Source: Takakia lepidozioides
Taxonomy: Eukaryota > Streptophyta > Takakiopsida > Takakiales > Takakiaceae
Direction: 5' to 3'
Assembly: GCA_030704615.1 (NCBI GenBank)
Contig: CM060731.1
Span: 28,398,001 to 28,458,000 of the forward strand
Length of the DNA stretch: 60,000 nucleotides
Part shown: in pieces, positions 22,050 to 34,267 of the stretch
Numbering within the stretch: the first letter of the stretch is position 1
How the letters are laid out: the number at the start of each line of letters is the position of its first letter
The notes under the pieces: model-generated
The model's input: only the letters and a program-made list of their open reading frames with translations
The model's database searches: none
What the model was told of the DNA's origin: nothing
Made by a program: the position numbers and the translations under genes

Positions 22050-24249
22050 TGTACAGTATAATGCTTTTGGAAACCATCCATGTGCAAGACTTGGGCGGGT
22101 AATCTAATCCAGTACATGCATGGTTCTACTTTGCCATGTTGGGGTTTGAGAATTGCATGGGCACGCCATGGAACCCCTTCCAGTGCTTGGCTCTGACGTG
22201 ACCCTTACAGTCCTTTTGCCAAGCTAGGTTACAACTAATGCAGGACCTGCTGGAACTTGTGTGCACCTTAATTTGGGTACTCCGATATGGGTCTACGCTT
22301 GCACACTTAGGGGCACAGATCGCATTTGCGTGGTGATCACCTACACTTCTGTAGTTTTGTCTGTGAGCTGGCATTGTAGTGGAAGTCCTGGAAAATCTAG
22401 GAGCTCAACTGTCATCATGCTGATAGCTCATTCTTCCCTTCAGATATTGTACCCCCACTGGGAAATGATAATTCATTAATGACCAAGTTATGGCACAGTG
22501 CAACTTGGAAGGGCTTAACCTGGATTACATGCTGGGCACAACCGCTGCTGAACTTGGTGGTACCCACTTTTTTGTGGAGTCTTCTACTTGGGTCCAATCG
22601 ATCGGGCACCTACTACCAACGTACCAAATTGGTAAGAAACTAATGTCCTAGTGTAATGTCCCAGGCTTGCAGGAGATTACAGAAGTCCCACTCCTGGGAT
22701 GATCATCCCAATGAGAATTGTGTAGCCACATTGGAGGATTGGAAGCACACGAGCAAGATAAATGAGGATGGCTGCAACTCACCCAACTAGACACGCAATT
22801 TGGGGGTGAGTTGAATGTGCTAGTCCACTTGTGAAGAACTAAAAATGGCAAATCAATGATGACTCTTTTTAGTTCTAGCTGTTTGTTTGCAGTAACCATG
22901 TGACAGGAAACTGGAAGTAAGCCCCGCTGAGTTGTTCCAGATGAGCTAACCTCGGTTGGTGGCCCAGATTTACAGTGCTCTACCTCCACAATTGAAACCA
23001 ATATTGAAAATTGCTCTGTTTGGACTTAACTATTACATGGTTTCCAGTTGCAGGCTGCTTGAGTGAAATATGGCAGCCTTGAAGGAATTATCATTGTACT
23101 TTCATACAATCTTGGCTAGAAATTCACTCAACTCGAAATGACCCACATGGTTTTATTGTACCCTAGAGCATCGGAGATGTGTAGTAGGTAAGGCCCCATG
23201 GCCTGATCAGCAACAAAGATGCTCTGCAGCAACCAGAAGGTGAGGGACACCACCAGTTTCACATAGTGTGGGGAGGCTCCCAGTATTCATTCATGCACAT
23301 GACACCAAGTCATTGAAAGCCATAGAAACGTCCTTAAAAGTGAGAGTTCCACCTTAGACCAGTATGGAGGTAACCACTGAGATTCTCACAGTTCTTTGGA
23401 ACTGTATGGAGCTAAGACACATGCTTTAAATACACCAATTTTGGATCCCATAGTTTCCTTTCAGGCAAGCAGCAGATACTGTCTATAGAAAGCCAGTCAC
23501 GAGACCCCTTCACGTGTTCCCTCCCTCAATCCATTGTAGTGCAAGACAGATACTGAACATGACATGCACAGGGAGACCATTGAAGCATGAGATGCAGAAG
23601 AGGACTGAGGGAGTGTGACAGAGACTTCTCTAGACATTTCTCCTTATTTTCAATGTCTCCGAAGTCCACAAAGTCTCTCTCATATGATAAGACCCTATGC
23701 AACCCCGTCGAATCATTGCAACAAAAGAGGATATGCTGGTTAGTCTTCCGAATGATGCCCACTGAATGATCCAAATTTGTAAAGTTAATGAATGGAGGCA
23801 GCCACAGCACAATTCACCCAAAATTCAAATCATGAACAATGAGGGTGAACTGCGCTGTCGCTGACTACATTGTGGATGCAAAATGTGGTCATAACACGAT
23901 TACCAAAAGAATGGCATCCAATGCAGTGTGCTCTTTGTTCTACTGCTCAAGGGCCTATGTACAAGCAGAATTATTACTCAAGCTTTAAACCATTCGACAT
24001 TTTCAGAGACGGGGAAAATATTATCAACCAGGACTGCCTGCTGCAACAATGTCCTGGCACCTTGAAGGGTCAAACTGCATGCATTCACATTTGTTTGCAA
24101 TCTTCTAAATACTGGAGTAACCGGGGTACATCCAAACTAGTACTCCATGAAGTGTGAAACGAGGTCAAGTAAAAGAACAAACACTAACATCCACTCGGCC
24201 TATTCCAAAATTGATATTTCTTGAAAGTTGCATTAGTTGAAGATGCTTT
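22050..24249. other. Convergent intergenic region, no gene seen
   Basis: It lies between the 3' ends of the trihelix gene (+) and CCT7 (-). Short ORFs occur on both strands but none has a recognisable motif, codon pattern or splice context. Confidence 0.5.
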
Positions 24250-27200
24250 CTACCGCCGACGCATACCACGACCCCGGCCCCGGAAACCACCACCACGTCC
24301 TCTCCCAGCCATGGCATTTGCTGCACCTTCCCCTTGTGCACTCTCCGACTGATGTACAAAAATAGTGTTGTTAGAAGAAATCGTTTAGCATACTAGGGGA
24401 CAAATACAACCAAGAAGAGTTTAATCAGTCAATTATGAGGTTGCCAGAATGGCAGATCTGGATCAGATTCGGTCCTCAATCTTCAGCAGTCAACTTGGCT
24501 TACTCTTTGCAACTTCTTGTTCTATCTTGGCCCCAGGCCAGCCAGAATGGCAACCACCACAGGAAACATTGAAAAGAAGATAACATACTACTTTATGAGG
24601 TGAGTGAACAACTCAAACTTGAAATGTCCATTGGGCATCATGCATATAGCTTTGACAGCAGGAATGCTTTCTAACCTTGGGGTTCCGAATGGTCTCATCA
24701 ACACTAAGAACAAGACAAGCTGCTTCTGTGGCTGCAGTAATGGCATTTATCTGCAACCCCCATACCCCAAAAATACATTAAATAGACTTGAGAGACAAAT
24801 GTACCCACCTCAGGCACAGGTTCCAGTTGGATAATTCAACCAAAGTACTTACAAGATCACTGTCAATATTTAGAGTCAATACAAAGCGACACTGGAAATT
24901 GGAGACAACCTAATGTACAAGCGCAGGTCACTGTCCACCAAGCAGCTAGGTCGTACTACGACACAGCTCTAGGAGAGTCTGTGGGACAGTATCGCCATGC
25001 CCTTTTGAGTAGCAATCCCAATCTAAAGCACTCAATACATTCCAACTTTAGAGCTTCTAAATTACACACCGAGAACACATATCATACATAGTGGAAATTG
25101 GAGACAACCTGACGTAGGAGTCTAGAGTACTCCAGTCAGTTGTACTATGACACCACCAACGTGTTCTAGGAGAGCCTGGGAGAGGGTGCCACACAGACAA
25201 CCTGTGCAGTATACCAGAACTCTAAGCTGTAACAAGAATTGAGCTGCCCTTTTGAGTAGGCAATCCCCCTCTAAAGCACTCGCTGCTACTCCTCACATTC
25301 CAACCTTGGAGTTTCTATTACAGACCCAGAACACATGTCACATGTAGTGGAAATTGGAGACAACCTTATGTAGAAAACAGGAGTATAGTGTACTCCATGC
25401 AGTCAGGTTGTACTATGATACCACCTTGTTCTAGGAGAGCCTGGGAGGGGGCGCCACACAGAGAACCTGTGCAGTATACCAGAGCCATAAACTGCACCAA
25501 GAATTCAGTGCACAGCCCTGCCCCTTTAAGTAGGCAATCCCAATCTTAATCACTCAATACTCCTCACATTCTAACCTTAGAGCTTCTAAATTACAGACCC
25601 AGAACACAGATCACATGTAGTGGAATTGGAGACAACTTTATTTAGAAAACAGAAGTATAGTATACTCCATGCAGTCAGGTTGTACTATGACACCACCTTC
25701 TCGGTCTAGGAGAGCCTGGGAGGGGGCGCCACACAGAGAACCTGTGCAGTATACCAGAGCTATAAACTGCACCAAGACATCAGTGCACAGCCCTGCCCTT
25801 CAAGTAGGCAATCCCAATCTGAAGCACTGTTTAATTCCAACCTGAGAGCTTGCGAGAGGGTGCCACACAGACAACCTGTGCAGTATACCAGAGCTCTAAG
25901 CTGTACCAAGAATTGAGCTGCCCTTTTGAGTAGGCAATCCAATCTTAATCACTCAATACTCCTCACATTCTAACCTTCGAGCTTCTAAATTACAGACCCC
26001 GAACACAGATCACATGTAGTGGAATTGGAGACAACCTTATGTAGAAAACAGGAGTATAGTATACTCTATGCAGTCAGGTTGTACTATGATACCACCTTCT
26101 CGGTCTAGGAGAGCCTGGGAGGGGGCGCCACACAGAGAACCTGTGCAGTATACCAGAGCTATAAACTGCACCAAGACATCAGTGCACAGCCCTGCCCTTC
26201 AAGTAGGCAATCCCAATCTTAATCACTCAGTACTCCTCACATTCTAACCTTAGAGCTTCTAAATTACAGACCCAGAACACAGATCGCATGTAGTAGAATT
26301 GGAGACAACCTTGTGTAGAAAACAGGAGTACAGTATACTCCATGTAGTCAGGTTTTACTATGTTACCTTCTTGTTCTAGGAGAGCCTGGGAGGGACCGCC
26401 ACACAGAGAACCTGTGCAGTATACCAGAGCTATAAATTGCACCAAGAATTCAGTGCACAGCCCTGCCCTTCTAAGTAGGCAATCCCAATCTGAAGCACTG
26501 TTTAATTCCAACCTGAGAGCTTCTGATCTGGTACTCATGGCCAAGCTGAATACAACAGGGGGAAAAAAACTTGCCAGGTTTGAGAAAACCCTGAATTTCC
26601 TTGAAAACAACTATTTAGAATGTGGCAATCATTCACTTCTGGTCAAATTTATGCTGCATGAAACCTTGACCATTACTCACAGGCATTTAAGCCTATCAGT
26701 GCCCAAGTCAGTTAATGAGAACAAAATAAGGATGAAACCAAACTTAAGCATAACAAATTTAAGCCTAGGAAGGCCCCAAGCGTCCGCAGACCCCCTGTGT
26801 TAATCCTGGAAGGACTCAGGTTGATAAAGTCAAGCACGGGTACCTTGACAACAGCAGGCTCCCACACAAAGTTTGCATAAGTATCAATGATGCCACCAGT
26901 GTTGATGTCGACTCCAAAGTGAGATCCTTCCCCTGCAAACAGAGAGAGCTGATTCAATAATGAATGATGAGAAAAAACATACAAACGTAGAGCGTGAGTT
27001 ACAAAGTCTTTGTCTTTGTTCTTTCTAACCTCTCTCCTTTCTTCATTGTTCACTTGACACTGACCATATAATATGGACATCGAAGTCTCTCTGTCTTCCT
27101 TTTTTGTCCCCCACTCTCCTTTGGTCGTTCATCTGGGTATACCTGAAAGAAGAGCATGCTTTTGTCTAAGCTTGTTCAGTACATCAGTTGCATCGAAACC

Positions 27201-30200
27201 TGCATTGTCACAAAGCTGCCGGGGTATGACCTGCACACATGCCCCACTAGACACTATCACCACCTTGTTCACTCTGTCGGAAATCTTTTCTGAAAATCCC
27301 TCTTGGAACCTTCTATCCCACATCAACAGATTGGAAGACCCCATCAAAAATGTAGTCAAGAGACAGTTCTTCTCATTAACTCTGGATGGATCAGGACAAG
27401 AAGTGGAGCAGAAGTATGAATGTCAGCATTCCAGTCTACACATCCATCAGAAAAGGGCCAAAGCAGAGAGTGGAAACCTCGAGAGCTTTCGCATAGGAGT
27501 TGATGAAGAGCTGTGACTTGCCAGCAATGGTCCGTGCATAATGCCGCAAGTACCTGCTAATCTCCATCTGCCACACCCTAACCCTACATCCCATTATCTA
27601 CCCACAAAAGGCATAGAATATCTTAGATATCTTTAGCATGTCATAGTACATACAGCCACTCATAAATATGACCATTAATGTAGTAAATAGGACGAAACAA
27701 GAAGTCACATAGCAGTAGCTTGACAAGTACGATGATGATTCACAAAAGAGTTAAAGTTCAAAGGATGACTGGACAAAAATACTTGCATCAATGGCACCAC
27801 CACCAGGAACAACAGTTGAGTTCTTCAATGCTCTCCGCACTATCATGATGGCATCATGTAAGCTGCGCTCTGCCTCTTCGATAAACTGCCAGCCATTTCA
27901 CAAAGCCCACATCAGACAACTATTAAGGGAAGGGAAGGATGATATAAATCACCAATTGAATATGCTTCTAAGCTCCTGAAACACCTAGCCAGAACCCTCT
28001 ACATATAAAGGACGAATTACCTTACTTTCCAGACAACTTATGTAGTTAACAATCCAATCCCCCAGCCCTAGAACCTATATCCGTAAGTCACAGTTTCATC
28101 ATCCAACTTAGCTCCAGAACTTTTTTGTTACTTTCTTTTTTATAGGAAATGGTCATGACCCCAAACAATCTTCATTAGAAAACATCTTCACCTATCAGCA
28201 GAAGCCAGAAAGGACAGAAAGGGGAAGAAGCCACAAAGGCATCAACACAGGCCAAACATCCTCCAAACACACCCAAAAACTGCCACTCCTCTCTTTCACA
28301 CCCTTTTTTGGAAAACCTAATTGCACCACGGGATCTTTATAAGAGCAGCTCCTACAAGGGCTGTTGGCATTTGTCACGTTTGGCATGCTGGGTGCCTAGT
28401 AGCACTAAAAAGCCAGACAGCCCGGAGGAAACACATAGGTGCTGTAGCTGTGAAAAGTTAACAGTCCCCTACTGTTTAATGTAACCACGTAGACCAAGGC
28501 CAAACATCTATCCACACGCAGGTATACCATAGAACTAAAAGATACTTACTCTAATAAATCACGTTAACTCAAAAACAGTAACATTATAAGCTCAGACTAA
28601 ATCAACAGAAAGAAGCCCACCTGTTCGGCACCCCCGCGAAGGACAATGGTTGCAGTTTCGCCTGCTGGGCATCCCGTGAAGATGTTGAAGCGCTCATTGC
28701 CAACCTGTCTTTCCTCAAAGAGCTCACACACGCCCAGTACCTGCCAGCCACACTCACATCATTGCTGGACTCACTTTTTGATATCCAGAAATAGCACATC
28801 CGTGCATAACAAATATGTGGTGGCTCAGATTCAAAACACTGGGCACCTCTTTTTAACTTGCTATTCAAAAGGATTAATCTTTGTACATTTTCAAAGAGTG
28901 ACTAACATCGCACATTACCTCGGGCACCAAATTGTTGACTGTGGTTTGCACAGACGCGCCCGTGGCGCTACCTACACGTTGCAAGTCCTCCTCCATCACA
29001 CGCCCGGCACAGAACACATCCCGGTCTGCAAAATACTGTAAAGCATACAATTCACTTCACAGGTTAAAAATCTGTCTTTTCTCTGGATCCTACGACCAAC
29101 AACTGACTGGACCTACAACTCCCACCTTATGGGCCTTCAGGCATCAAGTAGACACCCAGTAGATCTCTGGTTTGTTCTTCTCTCATTAAGTTTAAGACCA
29201 TATATAAAAGTCACGCCCAGTATAGAGTTCTTACTGATTGCTCCACCTCAAGTACAAGTTGGACAATTACCTGAGTGGCCAAATCCCCGATAGCAAGCCG
29301 TGATAGCACAATCTTTGCACCGCTCTTGACACACTTGTCTAGCTTTTCGTAAATGATGTTCCATTCTGCATCCACTATGGACTGGTACTGGGTGGGGTCG
29401 GATAGCCTGGAGAGGTTCACAAAGAAACAGGTGCACATTTGAGTGATGGTTATTAAAAAAACACTTATGAACCAACCCTACCAGCAGGTGGAGTACCACT
29501 CAAATGCACTTGATCCTAGTAGATACTTGGTTAACACATCACCTAGTATGCAGTTCTTAAAACAAGAGACTTACTTCATTGCATTCAGTCTGTTCACACC
29601 TCTATCTATCCTGTTTCGGCCACATCCAGTTTCCTCAAACAAACCATTTTGCATCTTTTTGTAATAGGTGGAAGGACATTCACCTGACTTCAGCATTCTC
29701 TTTCTCGGATTTCAGCTCCAGCTCCAGATTCAGAAGCAGAATCTTAGGGTTGTCAAACATCTTTGGTTGCTGCTCAAAACCTGCATAGGAGAATGTTTTC
29801 TTGAAAGCCACCCCTTTCACCAAGAATGAATCGCGCATGTTGCCTCCTTGCACCTGTGTACACACAGGAAACATGTCAATACAGAAATGCTGAACCTTCC
29901 ACGCCCTATGGAGAGAGCTAGAGGGCAATAGAAGGAGAAAGGGGGAGTGGGGGGGGCAGTGTGTTTGAGGGAGACTTAGCCTTTTTCATTCCGATCATAT
30001 TCAGGCGACTGTCCTCTCCAAGAATTGTGACAGCATCCACCACCATTTTGGCAAAGAAATTTTTCTCTCCGCCAACTAACTTTGAACTCAAAGTGGTGGC
30101 CGCACATTTCTCAAGCAATGACTTTTTCTCAGCCAAGGTCTTTCCTTCAATACTAATTGCCAATTCTTTAACTTTCTTCACCACCAGATTGGCTGCAGTC

Positions 30201-31521
30201 CGAAAGCTGCGTATAATAAGCTGTGGATGTACACCATCTTCCACGAAGGGCTTCGCCTCTCGCAAAAACTCTCCAGCAAGCAGCACCACTGTTGTGGTCC
30301 CATCTCCCACCTGCACTTACATGATGCATCCACATTGGATCAACATATTCTGAGAAATCTTAGAACTGGCTGCAGATTGCCTCCAACTTCACCTGACAAA
30401 AAGATGGTACTTCCCACAGCAAAACCTTGGGACCGAAGGCTATTCTTTTTTATTTGACAACATCTACACCACAACAAATATCATGCCTAAGCTGGAAATA
30501 AAACAGAATAAAGGCTTGCCAAGCACTTCTAGGCACCAATGCGTAGGATAGGGCCTAGGATTCTTGTCTTTCTTGGACAAGGTGCACCATGTAGTCCATG
30601 CAATGCTTATTTTAAAGACAGACCGGACCTCCAAACCTCAGCCATACCTTAACAATGAACATATTCAAACTTTGACTGACAGTTCCAGATAGCCAAGACG
30701 CAGTTGAAGAATACCAGGTATGTTAGAAGAACAGACCTCAGCATCCTGAGATTTGGCAATGTCCACAAGGATCTTGGCAGCAGGGTGCACAATGTCCAGC
30801 AGCTTCATAATGGTAGCTCCATCATTAGATATGGTGGTCGTCCCCTTGTCGTCATGGATGAGCTTGTCCATACCGCGGGGGCCCAGAGTAGTACGGATAG
30901 CATCAACCACCGCAATGCATGCATTGATGTTGCTGATCAATTGTGGCTTGCCCTGGGAGGTGTCGGTACCCTCCTTCAAAAGTATGATTTGAGGTTGCTG
31001 TTTACCGCCCCACCCCACAAAGACCCAGCCTTTCAATACCCTAACAAAATCTGTACAGCTCATCGACCTGAAATAATGTATCGCCTCAGACCTACATTTC
31101 TTGTAGTGATACAGAAAAAATGCATCGCTCACAGAAACAAGCAAATTAGCAAGACGAGAAAAGAGCCAAGAGCATTTTCTAAAATCCTGCAGTACGAAGA
31201 GGAAACCGAGCCTCCTGCTGCCTACAGCAGGATGCTTCGTAGTCCATGATCCTTCTCAGGCATAGAGCTCAAACATAATTTTGAAAAACTGCTTACACAT
31301 TGCATTTCCTTCGATAGATATTCCGTCAAGCAGTTCCAGCGAGGTGGCATACAACGTACACGATTTCTGCAGATTTTGTAATAATCACTACACTGATCAT
31401 TTGTGAATTTAGGGTAAAATCAAGATGACCTAAACCCACGGTATTAATGCAAGCAGACAAAGGTCACCACTGCAAGAAATAAAGCGGGAGAGAAATGCCC
31501 ACTCACCAACATAGCTGCCAT
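24250..31521 (-). CDS. CCT7: T-complex protein 1 subunit eta (CCT7), cytosolic chaperonin
   Basis: Eta subunit of the CCT/TRiC group II chaperonin, which folds actin, tubulin and other proteins in the cytosol using ATP. Thirteen coding exons (minus): 31,521-31,507; 30,997-30,737; 30,310-29,981; 29,853-29,684; 29,406-29,271; 29,035-28,919; 28,740-28,621; 27,885-27,787; 27,567-27,478; 27,230-27,143; 26,932-26,844; 24,750-24,676; 24,348-24,250. They join in phase to 562 residues, the normal family length. Chaperonin signatures: [43 protein letters not shown] (ATP site) and VVPGGGAID. The C-terminus is the glycine/arginine-rich tail typical of plant CCT7, ending GMRRR. Introns 3 and 8 appear to use GC donors. 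The first coding exon has only 15 nt (MAAML). An in-frame ATG at 31,674 exists but would add a tail unlike the family. Confidence 0.93.
24930..26525. repeat. Tandem array of about six degenerate ~270 bp units in CCT7 intron 11
   Basis: CTAGGAGAGCCTGGGAG-type landmarks occur at 24,969, 25,166, 25,431, 25,706, 26,105 and 26,376. Spacings are 197, 265, 275, 399 and 271 bp. Each unit also carries ACCTGTGCAGTATACCAGAG, AGTAGGCAATCC and a GTAGTGGAAATTGGAGACAA-like segment. The 197 and 399 bp steps reflect a deletion and an extra partial unit near 25,845. The array lies wholly within the intron and is not coding. Confidence 0.8.
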
Positions 31522-31891
31522 GTCGTCCAGGAATGCGGTCCAGTGACAAGGAGAACCCGGTAAGAGAGAGAGCCACAAGCAGAGAAGAGGAAGACGATGC
31601 AGGTTTGGCCGCTGCCGGTCTTGGCTGCGCGCGAAGCAAGCTACCCAGAAATTTTCTTTAGTACGTAGGTCCAACGCGGATGATGCACATTCATCGCCAA
31701 CTTACATCCGTCTACTCTATGCTGTGTAGCCTGTTAGGGTTCTTTGGTAGAGAATCTTTATCATACCGGTAATGGGAGATCATAGTGAAGGCCTTTCAAA
31801 TCGTAAGAGACCCTGCCAGGATTTTGCAGTTAGAGAGGATGGCGCCTTACACGGAGGAATTTTCATGCCAGGTGAGCATGGCACCTTACGC

Positions 31892-31929
31892 GTAAGGTTC
31901 CTCCTCTCCTCCAGAGGAAGGAACCTTAC
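31892..31929. repeat. Short hairpin with GTAAGG arms
   Basis: GTAAGGTTCCTCCTCT pairs with AGAGGAAGGAACCTTAC with one bulge. Related CCTTAC/GTAAGG motifs recur from 31,840 to 32,010 and at 33,800, suggesting pieces of one palindromic repeat family. Confidence 0.5.
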
Positions 31930-32044
31930 CGAGCCGTCCGATTTAGATGATCCCAGAGAGAGGAACTTTAAGCGTAAGGTCGAGAGGATGGCACCTTACA
32001 CCCAATGAGGTACCCTCCACATACACTAAGAAATTTGAGCCAGT

Positions 32045-32174
32045 TCTTTACGTATAGGGTAAGGCCCAAGGACGGGGGCCTTCCTGAAATAAGCGGCCCG
32101 CCACGAGGCGGTAGCCGAGTGCGGCCCCGAGTTTCAGGAAGGCCCCCGTCCGAGGGCCCTACCCAGCGTAAAGA
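32045..32174. mobile_element. Foldback/MITE-like element with ~45 bp inverted arms
   Basis: Left arm 32,045-32,090 and right arm 32,128-32,174 are near-perfect reverse complements, with core GGACGGGGGCCTTCCTGAAA on the left. About three mismatches and a small gap separate the arms. The loop of roughly 40 bp is GC-rich. It has no coding capacity and could fold into a long stable stem. Transcription is not shown. Confidence 0.6.
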
Positions 32175-32258
32175 CACAGCCAAGGATTTCCTTTACCATC
32201 GACCGATTGTGTTAGTTTCTGGTTCTACTTATCGATGTCATACATATCTCTTACACAG

Positions 32259-33448
32259 GTATCGACAGGGCAATTCTAAGAACTGGAAATTTGACATATC
32301 TCACTGTTCCGCAGAGCATCATAGGCCAGCTGTGGATTGTTTCATAGAGGATGTGGTGAATACATACAAAGTTCTTATGTCGCACCGTCCCAGGTGGACA
32401 AATGCATCTCCCCATGCTTTCTTCCTAATGCCAAAGAATAAGTGCAAGCCTCATAAGGATCCAATCTGGTTTATGAAGATTCATGTAAGGAAAAACACCC
32501 TGAGATTGTTAAGCAAACGTCTGACAGTAGATATTCTTGAGCTAAAGGGCTAAAACCGGCAGAGATATCGCAATAACGCAAATGGCAGATGCTCTTGTTC
32601 CTATGGAAAACGGTATGAAGATTTCGTGACATCCTGATGCCAAGAGCTATGCAAAGTAAGAGTTACTTCATCACTTTACCAGTTTCTTGATTTTTGTTTC
32701 TGTTTTTCTAACTTACAGTTTCTTTCTGTGTTTACATACTCATGGTGGTTCATGATGAATGTGTAGATATGACAGATCGAATGTCAGAGTTCGAAATCAT
32801 GCCATGCAGAGAATAATCTCTGGCGAGGTTCAAGATGGCAATGCATTGTCCTTTGACGAAGCCTACAACCAGGAACAACTGAAGTTTAAGGAAGATTAAG
32901 GTGTTCATTAGTTTTTGTTTCTGTCTAATGTCATGTTTAACTAGATTTCTTATGCAGTAGTATATTCTGGTCTCTAAGGTGTCATCTTCTATAACTAATA
33001 TCTCAGTGGTTGTGTGGAAGTTTTTCTATAGTAGTATGTCACTACTATTTTGAGGTGTGAGTATTTATTTCGATCCTAATGTTTATCATGATGTTTCTTC
33101 TCAGGCTGACAACGCCTCATGTGCTGTATCCATGGTAACTGAGCATCATGTTGAGAAAGAAAATATTGATCTGCAATCCTCAGACAAGGAGATCACTCTA
33201 CCAGAAGGAAATCGCTCTGTGTTAGAAGGTTGTCATATTGTCAATGACATGATCGAGAACTCGAATATTGGTCCTCACTGGAGGGAAATGTTGCTCTTAC
33301 AACAACGATGGAGAAATATGATCATAAGATCGTATCTACTGTCACTTATATTAGTTGGCACCAATTTCAGAACCTTCATAATTGCAAGATTACATTCTCC
33401 CTCGGTAATGATCATGTTGTTGCAACCAATCTTCTGCGGAGCATGTAA
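32259..33448 (+). pseudogene. Crypton-type tyrosine recombinase remnant
   Basis: Readable exons: 32,259 to about 32,655, 32,767-32,899, and a last piece near 33,105-33,448. The first contains FFLMPKNK, DPIWFMKIHVRKNTL (family pattern WYxxxPVGKNTL), a broken frame, then TGRDIAITQMADAL, matching the SGRxTAIT box with the catalytic Arg. Next comes HPDAKSYAKYDRSN, matching the GHKDPxSYxxYD end of the recombinase, where the expected Gly is a TGA stop. Splicing AAA|GTAAGAG to AG|ATATGAC keeps the frame across the YD motif. The final piece has NCKITF, like the NCTFN tail of such proteins. An in-frame TAA (about 32,551), a frameshift and the TGA show it is dead. Active copies would catalyse DNA cut-and-join through the tyrosine. 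Confidence 0.6.
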
Positions 33449-34267
33449 TCTACTGCACCTCAGTGATATAACCTTCATTTTGCAAACATCGTGGCTGACA
33501 TTCTTTGAGACATTTTTCGATGATGTTTTTTGGAGATTTCATATAGATATATTACAGTATATACATTGGCACATTCTTGAATACTGTCACAAGTTACAAC
33601 CTTTACTCGACTGTTACTGATTTGATTTTGAATACAAACATTTGTCCTTTTCTCTTTGGCTACATTGTTCATGTCTGTGCAATTGCCCTCACTGTAACCA
33701 ACTATGCAGAATTGGTGGGAAAGATAAAGATAAAGATAAAGAAGAAGAAAAAAGATATACAACTTGAAGGAAAATATGGAAAGAAAATAGGAGGAGGAAC
33801 CTTACTGGGCGTAAGGTGCCTCACAATACAAAGATGTAAACCATCCCTATCAGAACCAGAAGCAAATAAACTACACAAGTCACAGTGTAAAGGATAAAGA
33901 AGAAAGCGCAAGAAGACGCCGAACTCATCCGAGTGTAGACTGGAATCCGTGTCATTGACATTTCTTAACTCTGAAGCACCTCTGATCACAAAGTTGTGTG
34001 TGCAAAAATAGCCAAAACGTAGGTTCACGCCATGAGGTGTGTCTGGTTGGCACTTTGTCTGCTTCAGCATGCTCGTTGCTCTTCGGCTAGAGTGAGAACA
34101 TCACTCTTCTTAGTCTCCTTCCTCAGGCCGACCTCAATAGATCTGTGTATTGCCTCCTCCGCAACAACTCTCACCCGATAAATCATAAATCGTGGATCTT
34201 GTAGTTATATTAAACTTCATAACAACAATTCCAGTTGTTACCGAAGTCTTCTCCTGTCGGGAACGAA
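33449..34267. other. Unassigned sequence between the Crypton remnant and the PDF-motif fragment
   Basis: Contains a lysine-rich ORF generated by an AAAGATAAAGATAAAG run near 33,720 and a second GTAAGG-type hairpin motif at 33,800. No gene is supported. Confidence 0.4.

Noticed and set aside
23735-23760. 17 bp GTCTTCCGAATGATGCC identical to the edge of a RING1 exon (14,519-14,535)
   Set aside because: The match stops at once on both sides and no RING sequence follows; chance or a tiny duplicated scrap.
24165-24359. Valine/glycine-rich ORF at the end of CCT7 on the minus strand
   Set aside because: It is the out-of-frame reading of the last CCT7 exon, which encodes the GRGRGG tail.
31522-31674. 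In-frame N-terminal extension of CCT7 from ATG 31,674
   Set aside because: It would add about 50 residues unlike any chaperonin N-terminus; [15 protein letters not shown] is the normal start.
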